From assembly GCA_009809945.1 (NCBI GenBank), contig WTPW01000074.1, positions 647,407-711,406 of the forward strand: 64,000 nt of DNA, read 5' to 3'. How positions within the stretch are numbered: the first letter of the stretch is position 1; each line of letters opens with the position of its first letter. Shown here piece by piece: positions 23,254 to 35,609 of the stretch. The position numbers and the translations under genes were made by a program. The DNA comes from Gigaspora margarita. Lineage: Eukaryota; Glomeromycota; Glomeromycetes; Diversisporales; Gigasporaceae. The notes beneath the pieces are model-generated. The model was not told where the DNA came from and made no database searches. It saw only the letters and a list, made by a program, of their open reading frames with translations.

Positions 23254-23854
23254 TATTAATGTAAAAGTTTCGAAAGAACTACTGTACTTCTAATTTAGAT
23301 AAGCAGATTATCTAGTAATAATTATTATCTTTAGAGGTGTTATATAGTAAATACTTAGTTGAGTATATTTTTGTAAATATCTATTATTTAGTATTAATAT
23401 AGTAATAATTTGTTTGTTAGTATTTTGACTTTGAAAATTTGATTTTTGAATTTATTGGATCTGTATATCTAACAAGTGGTTTGCTATTTATATTTAAGTT
23501 TAAAAATTTTGTGCACTTGCACAGTTGTACACCCTTGATCAGCCAATCAAATTTTAGTATGTAATAGTCAATCAAGGTTAAACTGAACATCTGATCTTCT
23601 GACTATTAACACAGGCTTGTAAAAAAATTTTAGATTAAAAAAAATAATATTTTTATTAAAAAAAAATTACATCATTTTTATTATTAAAAAGAAAAAAAAT
23701 TTTAACTACTAATTTAATAAAGATGCTAGAAATCACCTGATTTTTTAGAGAAAAGGGTTTCTAGCCTAGTTAGATTACTATATATCCTTTATTCTAATTA
23801 GCTAATATAATATATTATTTATATAATATATATTTAAAAATACTATAGATAAAA

Positions 23855-24560
23855 ATTTTATTAGTTAATAACTTTTGATTCACTGGTCCAATTTGAACAA
23901 TTTAACTACCAAAATAATTCTTTCAAAGAGAGGATTCTAATAAGTCCAAATCACAAAAATCTAATCACAAAATCATAAGATCAATATAGATTTGTGTATT
24001 ATTACTATATAATATTTATTTAATAAATACTATATAGTAATAATATACAAAACTATATCAATTTTATGATTCTGTAATTAGATTTTTATAATTTTGGGCT
24101 TATTAGAATCCTCTTTTTAAGAGATCATTTTGGTAGTTAAATTTGTAAATTGAACTAGTAAATCAAAAGTTATTTACTATTAAATATTATATATAATATA
24201 ATAAATACCTTTGATCTACTAGTCCAATTTGGATGATTTAACTACCAAAATGATTTCTCAAAGAGAGGATTTTAACAAACCCAAAATAACAAAATTTATT
24301 CACAAAATCATAAAATCAAAATAAATTTGTATGTTATTACTACATGAATAGTATTTATTAAATAAATACTATATAGTAATAATACATAAATCAATATTAA
24401 TTTTATGTTCCTATGATGAGATTCTTGTGATTTTGGGCTTGTTAGAATCCTTTTTTTGAGAGAAAATCATTTTGGTAGTTAAATTATTCAAATCAGACCA
24501 GTAGATAAAAAGTTATTTATTATATTCTATATAATTTTTAATAGCAGAAGATATAAATTT
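23855..24560. repeat. Two tandem palindromes (CTGGTCCAATTTGGATGATT family)
   Basis: Two ~310-bp inverted repeats, about 23870-24180 and 24215-24520. Each has outer arms TTTGATCTACTGGTCCAATT / ATTTAACTACCAAAATGAT and an inner TATATAGTAATAATACA palindrome. The same family recurs at 33480-33925. Same general plan as the GATC-hairpin arrays. 23254-23854 contains no recognised gene. Confidence 0.65.
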
Positions 24561-24772
24561 GTTGTACTCATAATATGTTGCACCTATGATTCTGCCCAAT
24601 CAAATCGCATGATTTTGTAGACAAAAAATTTTATTTTTTAAAAATTAAAAATTTTACTTAATAAAGTATAAAATATATATATAATAGTATATTATATAAT
24701 GTAAAATTTTATTTTAACCAACTTTTTCTAAGTTAGACTATGCAAATTAAATTGTTTTTCATCACATGTGAC

Positions 24773-26188
24773 TAGGGTTCCTACAGACCCAGATCAAATC
24801 AAACTTTAGACCAGATTTGAGTTTGATTTGATTTTAAATTAAACCCAATTTCAAACGAGTATTAAAAAAAATATTTGAGTTTGATTTGAAACAAACTTTT
24901 TAGTTAAATTTGAGTTTGGTTTGGGTTTGAGTTTGAAGTTTGCAAACTAGTTTGAGTTTGAATACTGTATATTGCCAAAATAAGCTACTTCCAAAAATAA
25001 ACTACCCTCTTTTTTTGGTCAAGAAATGCAAAAACATCATTGATATAAAAATAAATTAACTACAATCGATAAAAGTTGCTATATAGTAAAGTTCAAATTT
25101 TACTAAGCAAATTGATTAAAGTCGCATAAGTAAACTTATTCAGAAGATCAAAATATATATATCTTGAAATTTATAACAAAATTAAAGAACTTTTTATTAT
25201 TGAATTTAATATTTACATTCAACAAAGAAATTAAAATTTTATTAACAAAATATATTCGTTAAACGTAAAATTAAAAGTTAAATAATAAAAAGTACTCATA
25301 TTTTGATGAAACTTTCAAATAGATATAGTACAGTATTTTAAATAAGTTTACTTAAGCACCAATATAGATTTATATAGTAGAATTTAGACTTTACTATGTA
25401 ACTACTATTGGCAATTAACCAAAATCAATTTTAGACCCAAAAATAAGCTACTCCACAATTGATGAAAATTGCTATATAGTAAAGTCCAAACTTTACTAAG
25501 CAAATCGATTAAAGTTGCTTAAGTAAACTTATTTAAAAGATCAAAATACACATTTTCTAAAATTTATAACAAAATTAGAAAATTTTTTATTAATTGGTTT
25601 TTAAGTTTTATGTTCAACAAAAAGATAAAATTTTATTAACAAAATATATTCTATAAATGTTAAAATTAAAAGTCAAATAATAAAAGTACTCCTATTTTGA
25701 TGAAACTTTCAGCATATGTGTAGTTTATTCTCCCAAACAAGTTTATTTAAGTGCTAATAACCGATTAATACAGTAAAATTTAGACTTTACTATGTAACAA
25801 CTATTGGCGACTAACCAAAAATCAATTATATCTAAAAATAAGCTATTCAGATTTTTTGTGTCCATAATCGTCCAAAAAAGATAGCTTATATTTGAAAACA
25901 TATAGTATATTTTTATATTTTAAACAAGTTTACTTAAATACAAAGTTAGAATTAAGAAACTTGTTTAAAATTTAAAAATATTTATATTATTCAAATTCAA
26001 ACTAGTTTGCAAACTTCAAATCAAACTCAAATCAAACTTTATATAAAATTTGGATTTGGTTTGAATTTGATTATTTTTTTTTTGAGTTTGGTTTGATTTC
26101 AAACTTTATAAAATTTACAGTTTGAGTTTGGTTTGATTTGGGGTTTGATCAAACTCAAATCAAACCCAGATCAAACTTCGGAATTCTA
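24773..26188. mobile_element. hAT-like non-autonomous element with a nested MITE
   Basis: Ends TAGGGTTCC and GGAATTCTA (7 of 9 inverted matches); flanks CATGTGAC (24765-24772) and CATGGGAC (26189-26196) agree in 7 of 8 positions. Arms consist of GTTTGAGTTTGATTTG-type short repeats, as in the hAT MITE at 4801-5061. The middle (24965-25905) is a separate insertion. No transposase. Confidence 0.75.
24965..25905. mobile_element. Mariner-type MITE nested in the hAT element
   Basis: Ends CTGTATATTGCCAAAATAAG and the inverse of CTATATGTTTTCAAATATAAG, next to TA. Internally about 400 bp are present twice (near 25120-25400 and 25510-25790: AGTAAACTTATT, AATTTATAACAAAATTA, CATTCAACAAAGAAAT, TTTGATGAAACTTTCA). 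The same internal module also occurs inside the hAT element at 44239-46192. Non-coding. Confidence 0.65.
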
Positions 26189-26196
26189 CATGGGAC

Positions 26197-27189
26197 AAAC
26201 AAATAGAACCTAGCTAGTTGGCAAAAAATATTATATTTAAAATTTTTTAATATAAAAATTTTTGTAAACTTTTTCAAAAAAAATTTTATATAAAAAAATT
26301 TTTAATTTTTCTAAAAAAATAACCTAGTTAGATAATGAAGAACAATATTATTTGTTTGTATAGTCTTATAAAAATAAATTGTTTTAGTAAAAAAAATATT
26401 TTATAAGCAAAATAAAATTTTAAATATTAGCATATATAAACCTTTTTTTTATTACTAATTTAATATATATTTACTTTTTAAGGTTTATATATAAAATTTA
26501 TACTAAACAACTTTTCTAAGATATAAAAATAGATTTTTTAGTAAAAGAAATGTTTTATATGTGCTAACATTTAAAATTTTTGTTTTTTTTATAAAAACAT
26601 TTTTTTATTAAGATAATCTATTCTTATAACTTAAAAAAAGTTGTTCAAAATAAAACTTTATACTATATAGATTGTTATTGCTTATTTATTTTTATATTTA
26701 CTAAGCAAAATTTTTAATTTTTTAAAAAAAAAATTTCTACAAAATCGTGCAATTTGATTGGTCAGAATCGTGAAGTACAAATATTGTGAGTATAACAAAT
26801 TTATATTTTTTTAATAGTAAATAACTTTTGTTTTTTTTTTTTAGATAAGGTCTTGCTTTTATCTTTATTGGGTATTTTATATAAGAGATTGTGTAAGCAA
26901 TAACTTAAATTGTACAATAATAATTATATATAAATTATATTCAAGAATAGAAGCTCAGACTAATTTATTTGTGATTTAAACCTACTAGAAGGGTCAAAAC
27001 TCACCTAGATTTGAATGGTTAAAATATGATTAGTAGGGGTGCTACAATTAATCTATCTAGTAAACCAAATACTAATTTTACAAAGTGCCTCCTGGCCTAT
27101 TGGAGAACATGTATTATAGCTAGAATGTAATTGGTCAGAAAGTCCACAGAGGCAACTGTAAGTAAACACTATGCATCAATGGGGTGTAG
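26197..27189. other. Gene-free AT-rich stretch
   Basis: T- and A-rich DNA without recognisable coding sequence. 26880-27000 resembles 20880-20990 (GCTTAAATTGTACAATAAT, AGAAGCTCA), so it is an interspersed repeat, possibly another degraded SINE flank. Confidence 0.4.
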
Positions 27190-28060
27190 CACGAGTAGAG
27201 TATCATGCTAGTGATGATTAATTGGATTTATATTTGAGTGTGATATTATTGGTCATTTTTTATTGAGCAAAAATAGAGCAGTATAGCTTCCATACTTGTT
27301 CACAAATTTCTTCAGATTTTTCAAAAAGAATCTTAATAATAATCTGAAAAGCTTGCTTGTATAGTATATTGAAGGGTTGTAGAGATTGAATTAGTAGAAC
27401 AGGAATTAGTCCTTTAATAGTAGAATATAAGTAGTAAGAGTCTAGAAATGTAGAGATAGAGTCAAAAGATGGGTGTGTGTAGATTGCTTGTGCAAGATCT
27501 TTTAGATAGCAGGGAGATAAGTTGGCCTCTGTACTATAAATGACTTTTGATATAGCTGAATAGATAATTTAATCTAGAAGTTGGTAATTTTGACATGTTA
27601 GCCAGTAAGTAAAGGATGCAAGAAGGCTGCAATAGAAGCAATCAGATAAGGAGAAGATATTGGGAAGCATTCTGTAAAATGTGAATAAATAGGCAGATCA
27701 TTTAGGAGGTTTTTGATTCTAAATAATTTGAGATGATTGAGTTATGGGTTTGTAAAATTGTTAGAGCTTTTTTGGTTGTTATTAAAGTACAGCCATATGG
27801 TGTTTCAATCTATGAAGTATGAAAAATGTGCTTACTTTGAGGTGCAATTTTGTGATGACCATATCACAATAACATGTGGCTTATAGATGTTTTTTATAAA
27901 ATATCTTGTAAACCCTTCTACTAGATGTTTCTCCTATTGGAGAAAGAAAGAAGGATTGTAAATATTGGCATGATTGAAAAGTAGCTTGTATGCATTTAAA
28001 TAATTTTTGACCAGTGAGTTTGCTTGGTTGTTGAAGCTATCATCTGCATATACCTGCATC
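27190..28060 (-). pseudogene. Unidentified mobile-element-like coding relic
   Basis: Base composition shifts (plus strand G/T-rich, as in the LINE at 36.5-44 kb) and the minus strand reads protein-like sequence in broken frames: VMQVYADDSFNNQANSLVKN followed by YLNAYKLLFNHAN near 28050-27960, then HFTECFPISSPYLIASIAAF near 27680, and LFRLLLRFFLKNLKKFVNKY ending near 27280. The YADDS string could be a reverse-transcriptase or RNase H-type motif, but I cannot assign a family. Many stops; non-functional. Confidence 0.4.
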
Positions 28061-28499
28061 ACAAAATATTTTAAGTAGCTATATATCGATATATAATACA
28101 TAATCATTTTATATTGATTAAAATTAAACGTTATACATCAATTAATTGTTATAAATCAATATATATCTGATATCTATAATCAATAAATATTGTAATTAAA
28201 ATATAAATTGTTATATATTTGCTAATTGATAGTTATCATATTTATTATGGCACGAAGTACTACCTATCATTTTTTTTTATTTTTTCATTACAGTAGTAGT
28301 TTCGAAATGGTTCGAAATATTTCAATATATTTTAGAACTGTAAAACCAAGCTGTATTAGTAGATCTGTAACCTGGATCATATCAAGTGTGCATTGGACTA
28401 TATTTTTGAAATGTTTTAAAATTTTGTATAATGTATCGAAATTAATCTAAAATTTTGTATTACATAATCAGATTANATCTTTTGTTTATAAATTAGATC

Positions 28500-28918
28500 T
28501 TCTACATTGTCTTTTTTTCATTTTATTTTGTTTTTTTATTTTCATTTTGTTTTTTTTTGTTTTTGTTTTGTTTTTTTTATTTATTTTTTAATTTCTTTTT
28601 ATTTTATTTGGTACTTTACAAGAACACCAGCCCTTTGCAAATAAACCAACAACTTTTTGGTACTATGCAAGTATACTAATATGATTTTACAAGCCAACTC
28701 AAACTTCTGACACTTTGCAAGAACCCTTCTAAATCTTCAAGAATGCTTCTTTAGGGAAATGATTTAGTTAGCTCAAGTTTTCACAAGTTTTTGCTTATTT
28801 ATTTTCTCAGTTGATACTTTTTGTTTTTGTTTTTTTGTTTTTTTTTAAAAATTTTTTTATTATTCCAGTACTTTGTAAGAACATGCTTTTTTAGAAAAAT
28901 AATTTAGTTAGGCACAAG
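28500..28918. repeat. T-rich low-complexity DNA with CTTTGCAAGAAC motif
   Basis: T-runs (TTTTATTTTGTTTTTT) and an irregularly repeated phrase TACTTTGCAAGAACA(C/T). The same phrase returns at 29405-29520, on the other side of the MITE at 28919-29196, so both parts are one repeat interrupted by that insertion. Confidence 0.5.
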
Positions 28919-29196
28919 CAGTATTGTCATGGGACAGCTTTGGACAATGATTTGAATAATTTTGAACAATTTTGAACAATTAAATAAAGTAAAATTACTT
29001 AAAATTTTATTAAGATAACCTATTGTAATTTTAACTGAAATGTGTTCAGCATCTAAAAAAATATAGTTATATATTTTTTAGATAGATTGATTAATTATTA
29101 AAGCCTAAACAAGCTTTGGACAATCTTGAACGTTTGGACAATTTTGGACGTGAACAAGCCAAAAAAGGCTGTGGATAGCCAAAACATACAACACTG
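28919..29196. mobile_element. hAT-like MITE CAGTGTTGT, copy 2
   Basis: Ends CAGTATTGT and ACAACACTG; flanks GGCACAAG (28911-28918) and GGCGCAAG (29197-29204), 7 of 8 matching. Same 278-280-bp interior as the copy at 19505. Confidence 0.87.
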
Positions 29197-29544
29197 GGCG
29201 CAAGTATTTGCAAGTTTTGCAAGTTAACCTAGCACTTTATAAAACACAACTAAATTTTAACAATTTTTGAATTTGAACTCTTATTTTAGAAAAATAGAGA
29301 TTTGGGACTTCATTTATTTTTTTTATTAAGTTTGCTTATATATTTTTTTTTTAGTTATTTTTTTTTTTACTTATTTTTTACTTTTATTTTATTTATTTCT
29401 GACTTTTTTCAGAACTTTGCAAGAAACAACATGACTTTCTAGTACTTTACAAGAACACTAACTCTAACTTCTCTGCTATTTTGCAAGAACATACTAGATT
29501 CTTTAACAATTTGCAAAAACTCTTACACTTCTAAAAAATAGTTT

Positions 29545-30010
29545 TTTTTTTACTTCTTTACTATTTTTAGGAAGTAGCGAATATGAGCAAAGAGAAATAA
29601 TAGCTAACTGCAAGTAAAAAAATAAGTGTATTGAGCTAGTATTATGTGACAAAGTGCAAAATAGTTTAAAATATTACTATTTTTTCGTTTTTGTTTTTTT
29701 TGTTATTTTTTACTTCTCTACTATTTTTAGAAAGTAGCAAATATAAGCAAATATAAGCAAATATAAGTATATAGAACTAGTATTATACGACAAAGAGTGA
29801 AAGTAGTACTATTTTTTCATTTTTATTTTTTTTGTAATTTTTTACTTCTTTACTATTTTTAGGAAGTAGTAAATATAAGCAAATATAATAGTTAAAACAA
29901 AAAAAGAAATAATAGCTAATTGCGGAGTGAGGAAATAAGTATTTAGAGCTAGTATTATGTGATGAAGTAAGAAAGTAGTTTAAAATATTACTATTTTTTT
30001 TGTTGTAAAG
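29545..30010. repeat. Tandem repeat, three ~140-170-bp units
   Basis: Each unit contains TTTACTTCTTTACTATTTTT, AGGAAGTAG, AATATAAGCAAATATAA, GAGCTAGTATTATGTGA and TTTAAAATATTACTATTTTT. The minus-strand frame at 29783-30037 is only a translation of this repeat. Confidence 0.75.
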
Positions 30011-30055
30011 AATATATAATAATATATAATAAATCAAATATATTTAATTTAAATA

Positions 30056-30755
30056 GGTGTGGCACCTTAGAGAAGTTGTCAAGGTATCACCCCCAAGTGG
30101 CAGGTCAACAGTTCAAATCCTACTGTTGACACTTTGGAAAATAGGGCTGTGTTCGGTAACTGTGTAGCTTATATAGGTTGGGTTGTAAAACCTGTTATCT
30201 TGGTTCTACTATCATGAATGAGATGAGAGCTTTATGGTACAAGAGTGTTATGTTATACCGCAAATCCAGAGAACCAGAGAAATAGAAACCTGTTTGGCAA
30301 GTCCTGAATTAGAAGGTAATAGTAATAATCTGCTACTAGAAGAGATGGGTGGCTGGGATTGGAATGAACATAAAAAGATGAGCAGCTTTGTCGCTAAATC
30401 TATATTCAGAAGTAAAATGAGATACAGAAGAATAATAGTAGGCAGTTGATACGAGAGTAAAATAGCCCTTAGGCCTGTATTATCTAAAAGGGTTGGGTCC
30501 ACAATATCTACAATATGTAGTGAGTTGGGTAGTAATAGAAGGATCATGAACCAGAGGGTTTAAATAGGCAACTTTCATAGTTGGGTTGTAGGTATGGCAG
30601 CTAGTATAGAACCTTCGGGCAGACTACTTAAATTAGGCACCAAAAGTGCATGTATAGTTAGTTGTATCCTCATTTATGTAACAAATATTACATCTCTAAT
30701 AACTCATAATAAAATCCTGGCCATAGTACTCAGCCTTTAAATGTTAAAAAAAATA
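30056..30755 (+). mobile_element. SINE family A, copy 3 (different middle and 3' tail)
   Basis: tRNA-like head (B-box CAGTTCAAATCCT) and the conserved 3' core (GGGTTTAAATAGGCAACTTT, GGTTGTAGGTATGGCAGCTA) match copies 1 and 2, but about 350 bp in the middle and the last ~80 bp before an A8 run do not. It is therefore a distinct subfamily or a mosaic. No clear target-site duplication. Confidence 0.7.
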
Positions 30756-30772
30756 TATAAAGTAATTATAGG

Positions 30773-31600
30773 TATTGTGGCGGATATGGGTATTGTAGCA
30801 GATTTACTATAACTTATGACCCTTTGGACCACACTAAATAATTTTTATACCATTCAAATTGTCTCATCGAGATGATTCGAATGGTACAAAAATTATTTGA
30901 GTTTGATCATTGGGTTATGAAATATTGGTGTTCAAATGTTTAAATCAAAAAAACTAATATGTTATATTTGGATACTATTCTAATGCAAATATCTTGTGAC
31001 CCAGTGATTGAAATAAACTAATTTTTGTGCTATTCAAATCATCTCGATGAGACAATTCGAATAGTATAAAAATTATTTAGATTGGACCAATAGGTCATGA
31101 CTTATTGTGAATCTGCCACAATACCCTTATTCAGTATTGTCACAGGACAGCTTTGGACAATGATTTGGACAATTTTGAACAATTTTGGACAATTAAATAA
31201 AATAAAATTACTTAAAATTTTATTAAGATAATCTATTTTAATTTTAACTAAAATGTGTTTAACACCTAAAAAAATACATAGTTATATATTTTTTAGATAG
31301 ATTTATTAATTATTAAAGCCTGGACAATCTTTAAACAATCTTGGACATTTGGACAATTTTGGATGTGGACAAGCCAAAAAAGGCTATAGATAGCCAAAAT
31401 GTACAACACTGCCCTTATCCATCACAATACTCTTTCAATTTTGTGTAATATACGATTGTAAATAACTTGTGATCCTGTGATCCAAATTGAATAATTTTGG
31501 TACTATTCGATTTGTCTCATCGAGACGAATCGAATGGTACCAAAATCATTCAATTTGGACCAATAGATCCAGAGCTATACCAAATTTCTCTTAACTTTGC
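30773..31600. repeat. Hairpin repeats with CTCATCGAGATGA centres
   Basis: Three hairpin units centred near 30876, 31052 and 31513 (ATACCATTCAAATTGTCTCA, then TCGAGATGATTCGAATGGTA). An inverted pair GGTATTGTAGCAGATTTACT (30788) / GAATCTGCCACAATACC (31110) bounds the first two. A hAT-like MITE (31132-31411) is inserted between unit 2 and unit 3. Same layout as the other ~200-bp hairpin families. Confidence 0.7.
31132..31411. mobile_element. hAT-like MITE CAGTGTTGT, copy 3
   Basis: Ends CAGTATTGT and ACAACACTG; flanks CCCTTATT (31124-31131) and CCCTTATC (31412-31419), 7 of 8 matching. 280 bp. Confidence 0.88.
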
Positions 31601-31739
31601 TACAATACCTATACTTACCTTATATTTAATTTAAAATATAATGTATAATTATAATAATAAATAAAAAAAATATAAAATTTTATATTAAATTGTAAAACCT
31701 TGCAAAAATATGCAAAAATCTATAAAATATATTTTTTTT

Positions 31740-32045
31740 GGTTTCAAAGTGCCTGCTTGGGGCCTAGGATTTATTCAGTTTACACATCGGAAAGTTACAC
31801 TTGGATGAGAGTACAACTAGCCACACGTACACTTTTGGTGTCTAATTTAAGTGGTCCGCCTGAAGGTTTCACACTAGATGCCATACCTGCAACCCAACTA
31901 TAGGAATTGCCTATTTAAACACTCTGATCTTCAGCTCCTTGACCAATCTCAACTATTTCACCAGTATCTGCGGTACATATACAGTCAGTTTAGACCCCAG
32001 ATCATTTACTGCCATAGCTCTTAGGACTAGTTTATCCAAAATCTA
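31740..32045 (-). mobile_element. SINE family A, 5'-truncated inverted copy
   Basis: On the minus strand this reads GGATAAACTAGTCCTAAG, then GTTTAAATAGGCAA, GGGTTGCAGGTATGGCATCT and GGCTAGTTGTACTCTCATCC, the same conserved 3' core as copies 1-3. The terminal ~60 bp (AGTGTAACTTTCCGATGTGT) again differ from the other copies. Truncation from the 5' side is usual for retroposed copies. Confidence 0.7.
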
Positions 32046-32089
32046 TAAAATATTTAAAAATAAGTATACAGTATAATGGGTAGCAATTA

Positions 32090-32395
32090 TTTTGTTAACA
32101 ATTACTTCACCGACATAACATTTCATAACAATTATTCACCAACAAGTTCATTTTACTGATAGTTTATTTCACCGAAGCTCATTTTACCAACAAAGTAATT
32201 CTGGTCATTGTTGTTAGAGTTAGTGTAGGGTTAGGGTAAAATTAGGGTTAAAGTTAGTGTGCTTTTTAAATAAAAACTTGTCAGTAAAATGAGCTTCAGT
32301 GAAACAAACTGTCAGTAAAATGAACTTGTCAGTAAATATTTGTCAGTAAAATGTTATGTCAGTAAATGATTGTTGGCAAAATAATATGGACCCCA
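32090..32395. mobile_element. Palindromic element of the GTCAGTAAAATGA family, copy 1
   Basis: Left arm AACAATTACTTCACCGACAT... and right arm GTCAGTAAATGATTGTTGGC are inverted. Both arms are made of the 14-bp phrase GTCAGTAAAATGA and variants (about nine copies). The centre holds GTTAGTGTAGGGTTAGGGT. Relatives at 49840-50130 and about 53885-54000. Non-coding. Confidence 0.7.
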
Positions 32396-32721
32396 GTATA
32401 ATAGTATTGATTAGAATTATTATTCATAATTTTTAATCTGATTACTATCGATTATTACTGATTATTATCGATTACTAACTTAATTGATAATCCTCGTCAA
32501 AAGGATTTTAATTAATTACTATCCAATAACTGATAAAAATTGCTAGTAATCTCTGTACAAATTTGGCAAGATGGACCTTGTGTATAGTAAGAGGGCTTCC
32601 AAAAATTATGTAATATTTTGTTACTTATAAATTTCAAAATTTTATCTCGTCCACCCATACCTGATACTCTATTAGCAAATTAAATTAAAATTTATTCATA
32701 TATTTTAATTTATGAAATTGA

Positions 32722-33472
32722 AGCATAGCGGAAGTTCATTTTGATTGGTTATCAAAACACCCTGGAAAAATGTTGATCATACCTGGATAAAGTATCGGCC
32801 ATACCCGGATGAGAATTTATTGCTTTCAAAAAATTAGTTAATACTTTCTAAAGACGCGTATTATAGACTACAACACATTAATTTGCTTCATAATAGCTAC
32901 TTTAATTCATCTTTCACAATGTATATACTATTCTTTTCGTAATAAGTATATTAATTTACAATAAACATTAAGTTTCGTAATACATTATTAATCTAGATTC
33001 AAGATACACGACATTTCTAACCACTACCACTATAAACGTTGTACTGTATTTATAAGCTATACTTATAACCTAAATAAATATAACAAAAAAAGTAAATACA
33101 GTTTAGAATATAGTTCGAAATAGTATTTTTATTAGGCAAGCAAAACTTGGAAATAAAATTGCAACTTCACTCACCAATTGCTTAGGTCACCAAACTATCT
33201 TCTGATCTTTTGAAATTTTTGCTTCTCATCTAGATCTTGAAACTTCTGTATCCCACTGTATCCCAAGTTAAAAAACAGTAAACTTAAGGTAAAATACTAA
33301 CAACTCAAGTTGATTTCTACATTATGTATTACAAAAAAAATTTTTCATATAACATGACGATTTTTACTTATAAAAGTACTTTAAAAATTACAGTTGACTG
33401 TATAAAAAAAAAGATCATCACCAATCACATTTAGTTTAATTTTAGCCAATCAAAATGAACTTCCGCTATGCT
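32722..33472. mobile_element. MULE-like element with 9-bp duplication
   Basis: Terminal inverted repeats AGCATAGCGGAAGTTCATTT + TGATTGG match in about 29 of 30 positions. Flanked by a perfect 9-bp duplication TGAAATTGA (32713-32721 and 33473-33481). 751 bp, no transposase. Nine-bp duplications suggest the Mutator-like group. Well-preserved ends: young. Confidence 0.82.
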
Positions 33473-33479
33473 TGAAATT

Positions 33480-33925
33480 GATAATAACTATTTCTCTACT
33501 AGACCAATTTAGATGATTAAACTACCAAAATATTTATTTCACTAAGATGATTCTAACAAGCCCAAAATTTTTAAAATCTAATCACAAGATCTCAAAATCT
33601 TTCAACTTTTGTGTAATTTTAATAGTAATTTTTTAGAATCACTAAGTAAATTTCTTTAATATTAAATAACTTTTGATCTACTGGCCTGTTTTGGATGATT
33701 TAACTACCAAAATGTTCATCTCAGTGGCTCAAAAGTTATTCAATATTAAAAAATTTACTAAATGATTCTAAAAAATCATTATTAAAATTACACAAAAGTT
33801 AAATGATCTTGGGACCCTGTAATTAGATTTTAACGATTTTGGGCTTGTTAGAATTGTCTTGGTAAAATGAATATTTTTGTAGTTAAATTATCTAAATTGG
33901 TCCAGTAGAGCAATAGTTATTAATA
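33480..33925. repeat. Palindromic repeat (family of 23.9-24.5 kb)
   Basis: Contains TCTACTGGCCTGTTTTGGAT, ATTTAACTACCAAAATG, TCTAACAAGCCCAAAAT and their inverses, as in the palindromes at 23870-24520. Non-coding. 33926-35456 shows only AT-rich low-complexity DNA (T-runs at 35020-35230) and part of a MITE core (AAAATTTTGCAAGAAATTTT near 34840). Confidence 0.55.
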
Positions 33926-35456
33926 ATTTTATAATTTAATACTTTTGGCTAGAATTATAAAAGTTTGATCAGAATTATAATTGTAACCTGATATTTTCAG
34001 GACCCTACCCACCTACCAAAAAATTATGTAATTTCTGAAAGCCTTTAACTCTAACTCCAATTTCAATTATTATTATTTATAGGGGTGCACCATGATGTAT
34101 AGTGCACCAAATTATAAATTTTTTTTTATTATTTTTTGAAAAGTCTTTGTGCTACCTGGGTTGGTATACCACTCTGTTCAAATTAAATAGTAATTGAATA
34201 ACACACTTACTATAGAATTAGGATCAGTTAGTCAATTTAGTATTTAATTTGAATAGGATAGCAGTAAATTATTTATTATCCCAAGTAGTACCAAAATTTT
34301 TTTTAATGTTTTTTTTTAAATTTTTTAACACTTTTTTTATTTATTTTTTTTTTAAACTTTAACCTTTTTTTTAATAGTAGAGTAAAACGATCTATATTTT
34401 AATAGTAATTATATTACAATAATATTTAATTAAAATTAGGTAATAATTATATATTATTTATAGACAAATTTCAATTGTTCTAGACAAATTAATAATATAT
34501 ACAAGTAGATTTTTTAATATAATATGTAGCTTTAAAGTTTCACTACTATAAATAGATGGGCTTGGCCTATATGCTACAAAATTTTGGCTAAAATTGGTTG
34601 CAACCTTGAAAATTCTTATCAATAGCATATTTTTGCTCTATATAAAAATTTTTTTGTATGATAATTAATATTGTACTTTATCCTTAAAAATTTTATTATT
34701 TTGTACTGATATGTTGTAATGCACTCTATAAAATTTGGTATAACATAAAATTAAAACAATCAAAAACTTATTCTTTTTGTTAGTTAGGGTAAGAGTAAGA
34801 TGAAAGTAATATATGAGCAAAATTAGAAGTTTTATAGTAAAATTTTGCAAGAAATTTTTTTGTTAAAGCATGAAGAGTGGTTTTTTAATCAAAAATATAA
34901 ATTACAAGTAATTTTTTAAAATATTGCTATTTTTTCAATTTCATATTATATCTGATTCTATAATCTGATTGGCTTATTAGGTAAATGTATTACAATATAT
35001 ATGTGATAATTTATATAAACCTTTTTTTAATTTTTTTAATATTTTTTTTTAATTTGTTTTTTTTTTATTTTTTTTTAATTTATTTTTTTAAACAGTTTTT
35101 GTTTAATTTTAATTTATAATATTTTTTATTTATTTTAATTTTTTTTAACTTTTTTTTATTAATTAGTTTTTTTTTAATTTTTATTTTAATTTTTTTTAAT
35201 TTATTTTTTAAATATCTTTTTTTTGATATTTTTTTCTCTTTGACAATCTTGCTCTATTTTATTAAATAATATTCTATCATACATATATACAACAAAATAA
35301 AATATTCAACTTTTTATAATAGGCTGCAATCTGGCTGCCTCAAACAGTGCCCAAGTAGGATTGTTGCACTGGTGTTTATCAAATGAAGGCTACCTGTGCA
35401 CTTATGACCTGTGTACATTCTCTGAATATAATATAGTATCCAGTTACTACTTCATA

Positions 35457-35609
35457 AGGGCCATGTCATTAATCACCTAATTATTTTTTATTAGAGACCT
35501 ACCCCTCTCCTTCTCTTTAATATAGATTTGGTCAGGTTCCTATATATATTTTCAATATTTTTTACCCTCCCTCCCCGCTAAAAAATCATATGATTTTTGT
35601 CACTCCCCT
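35457..35609. mobile_element. MITE with AGGGGAGTGACAAAAATCA ends, copy 2
   Basis: Opposite orientation to 13593-13739. Ends AGGGCCATGTCATTAATCAC and the inverse of AGGGGAGTGACAAAAATCAT, adjacent to TA. Shares ACCTAC.CCTCTCC and GGTCAGGTTC with the first copy. 153 bp. Confidence 0.72.

Noticed and set aside
29783-30037. 84-codon Tyr/Leu-rich minus-strand frame.
   Set aside because: Translation of the third unit of an AT-rich tandem repeat.
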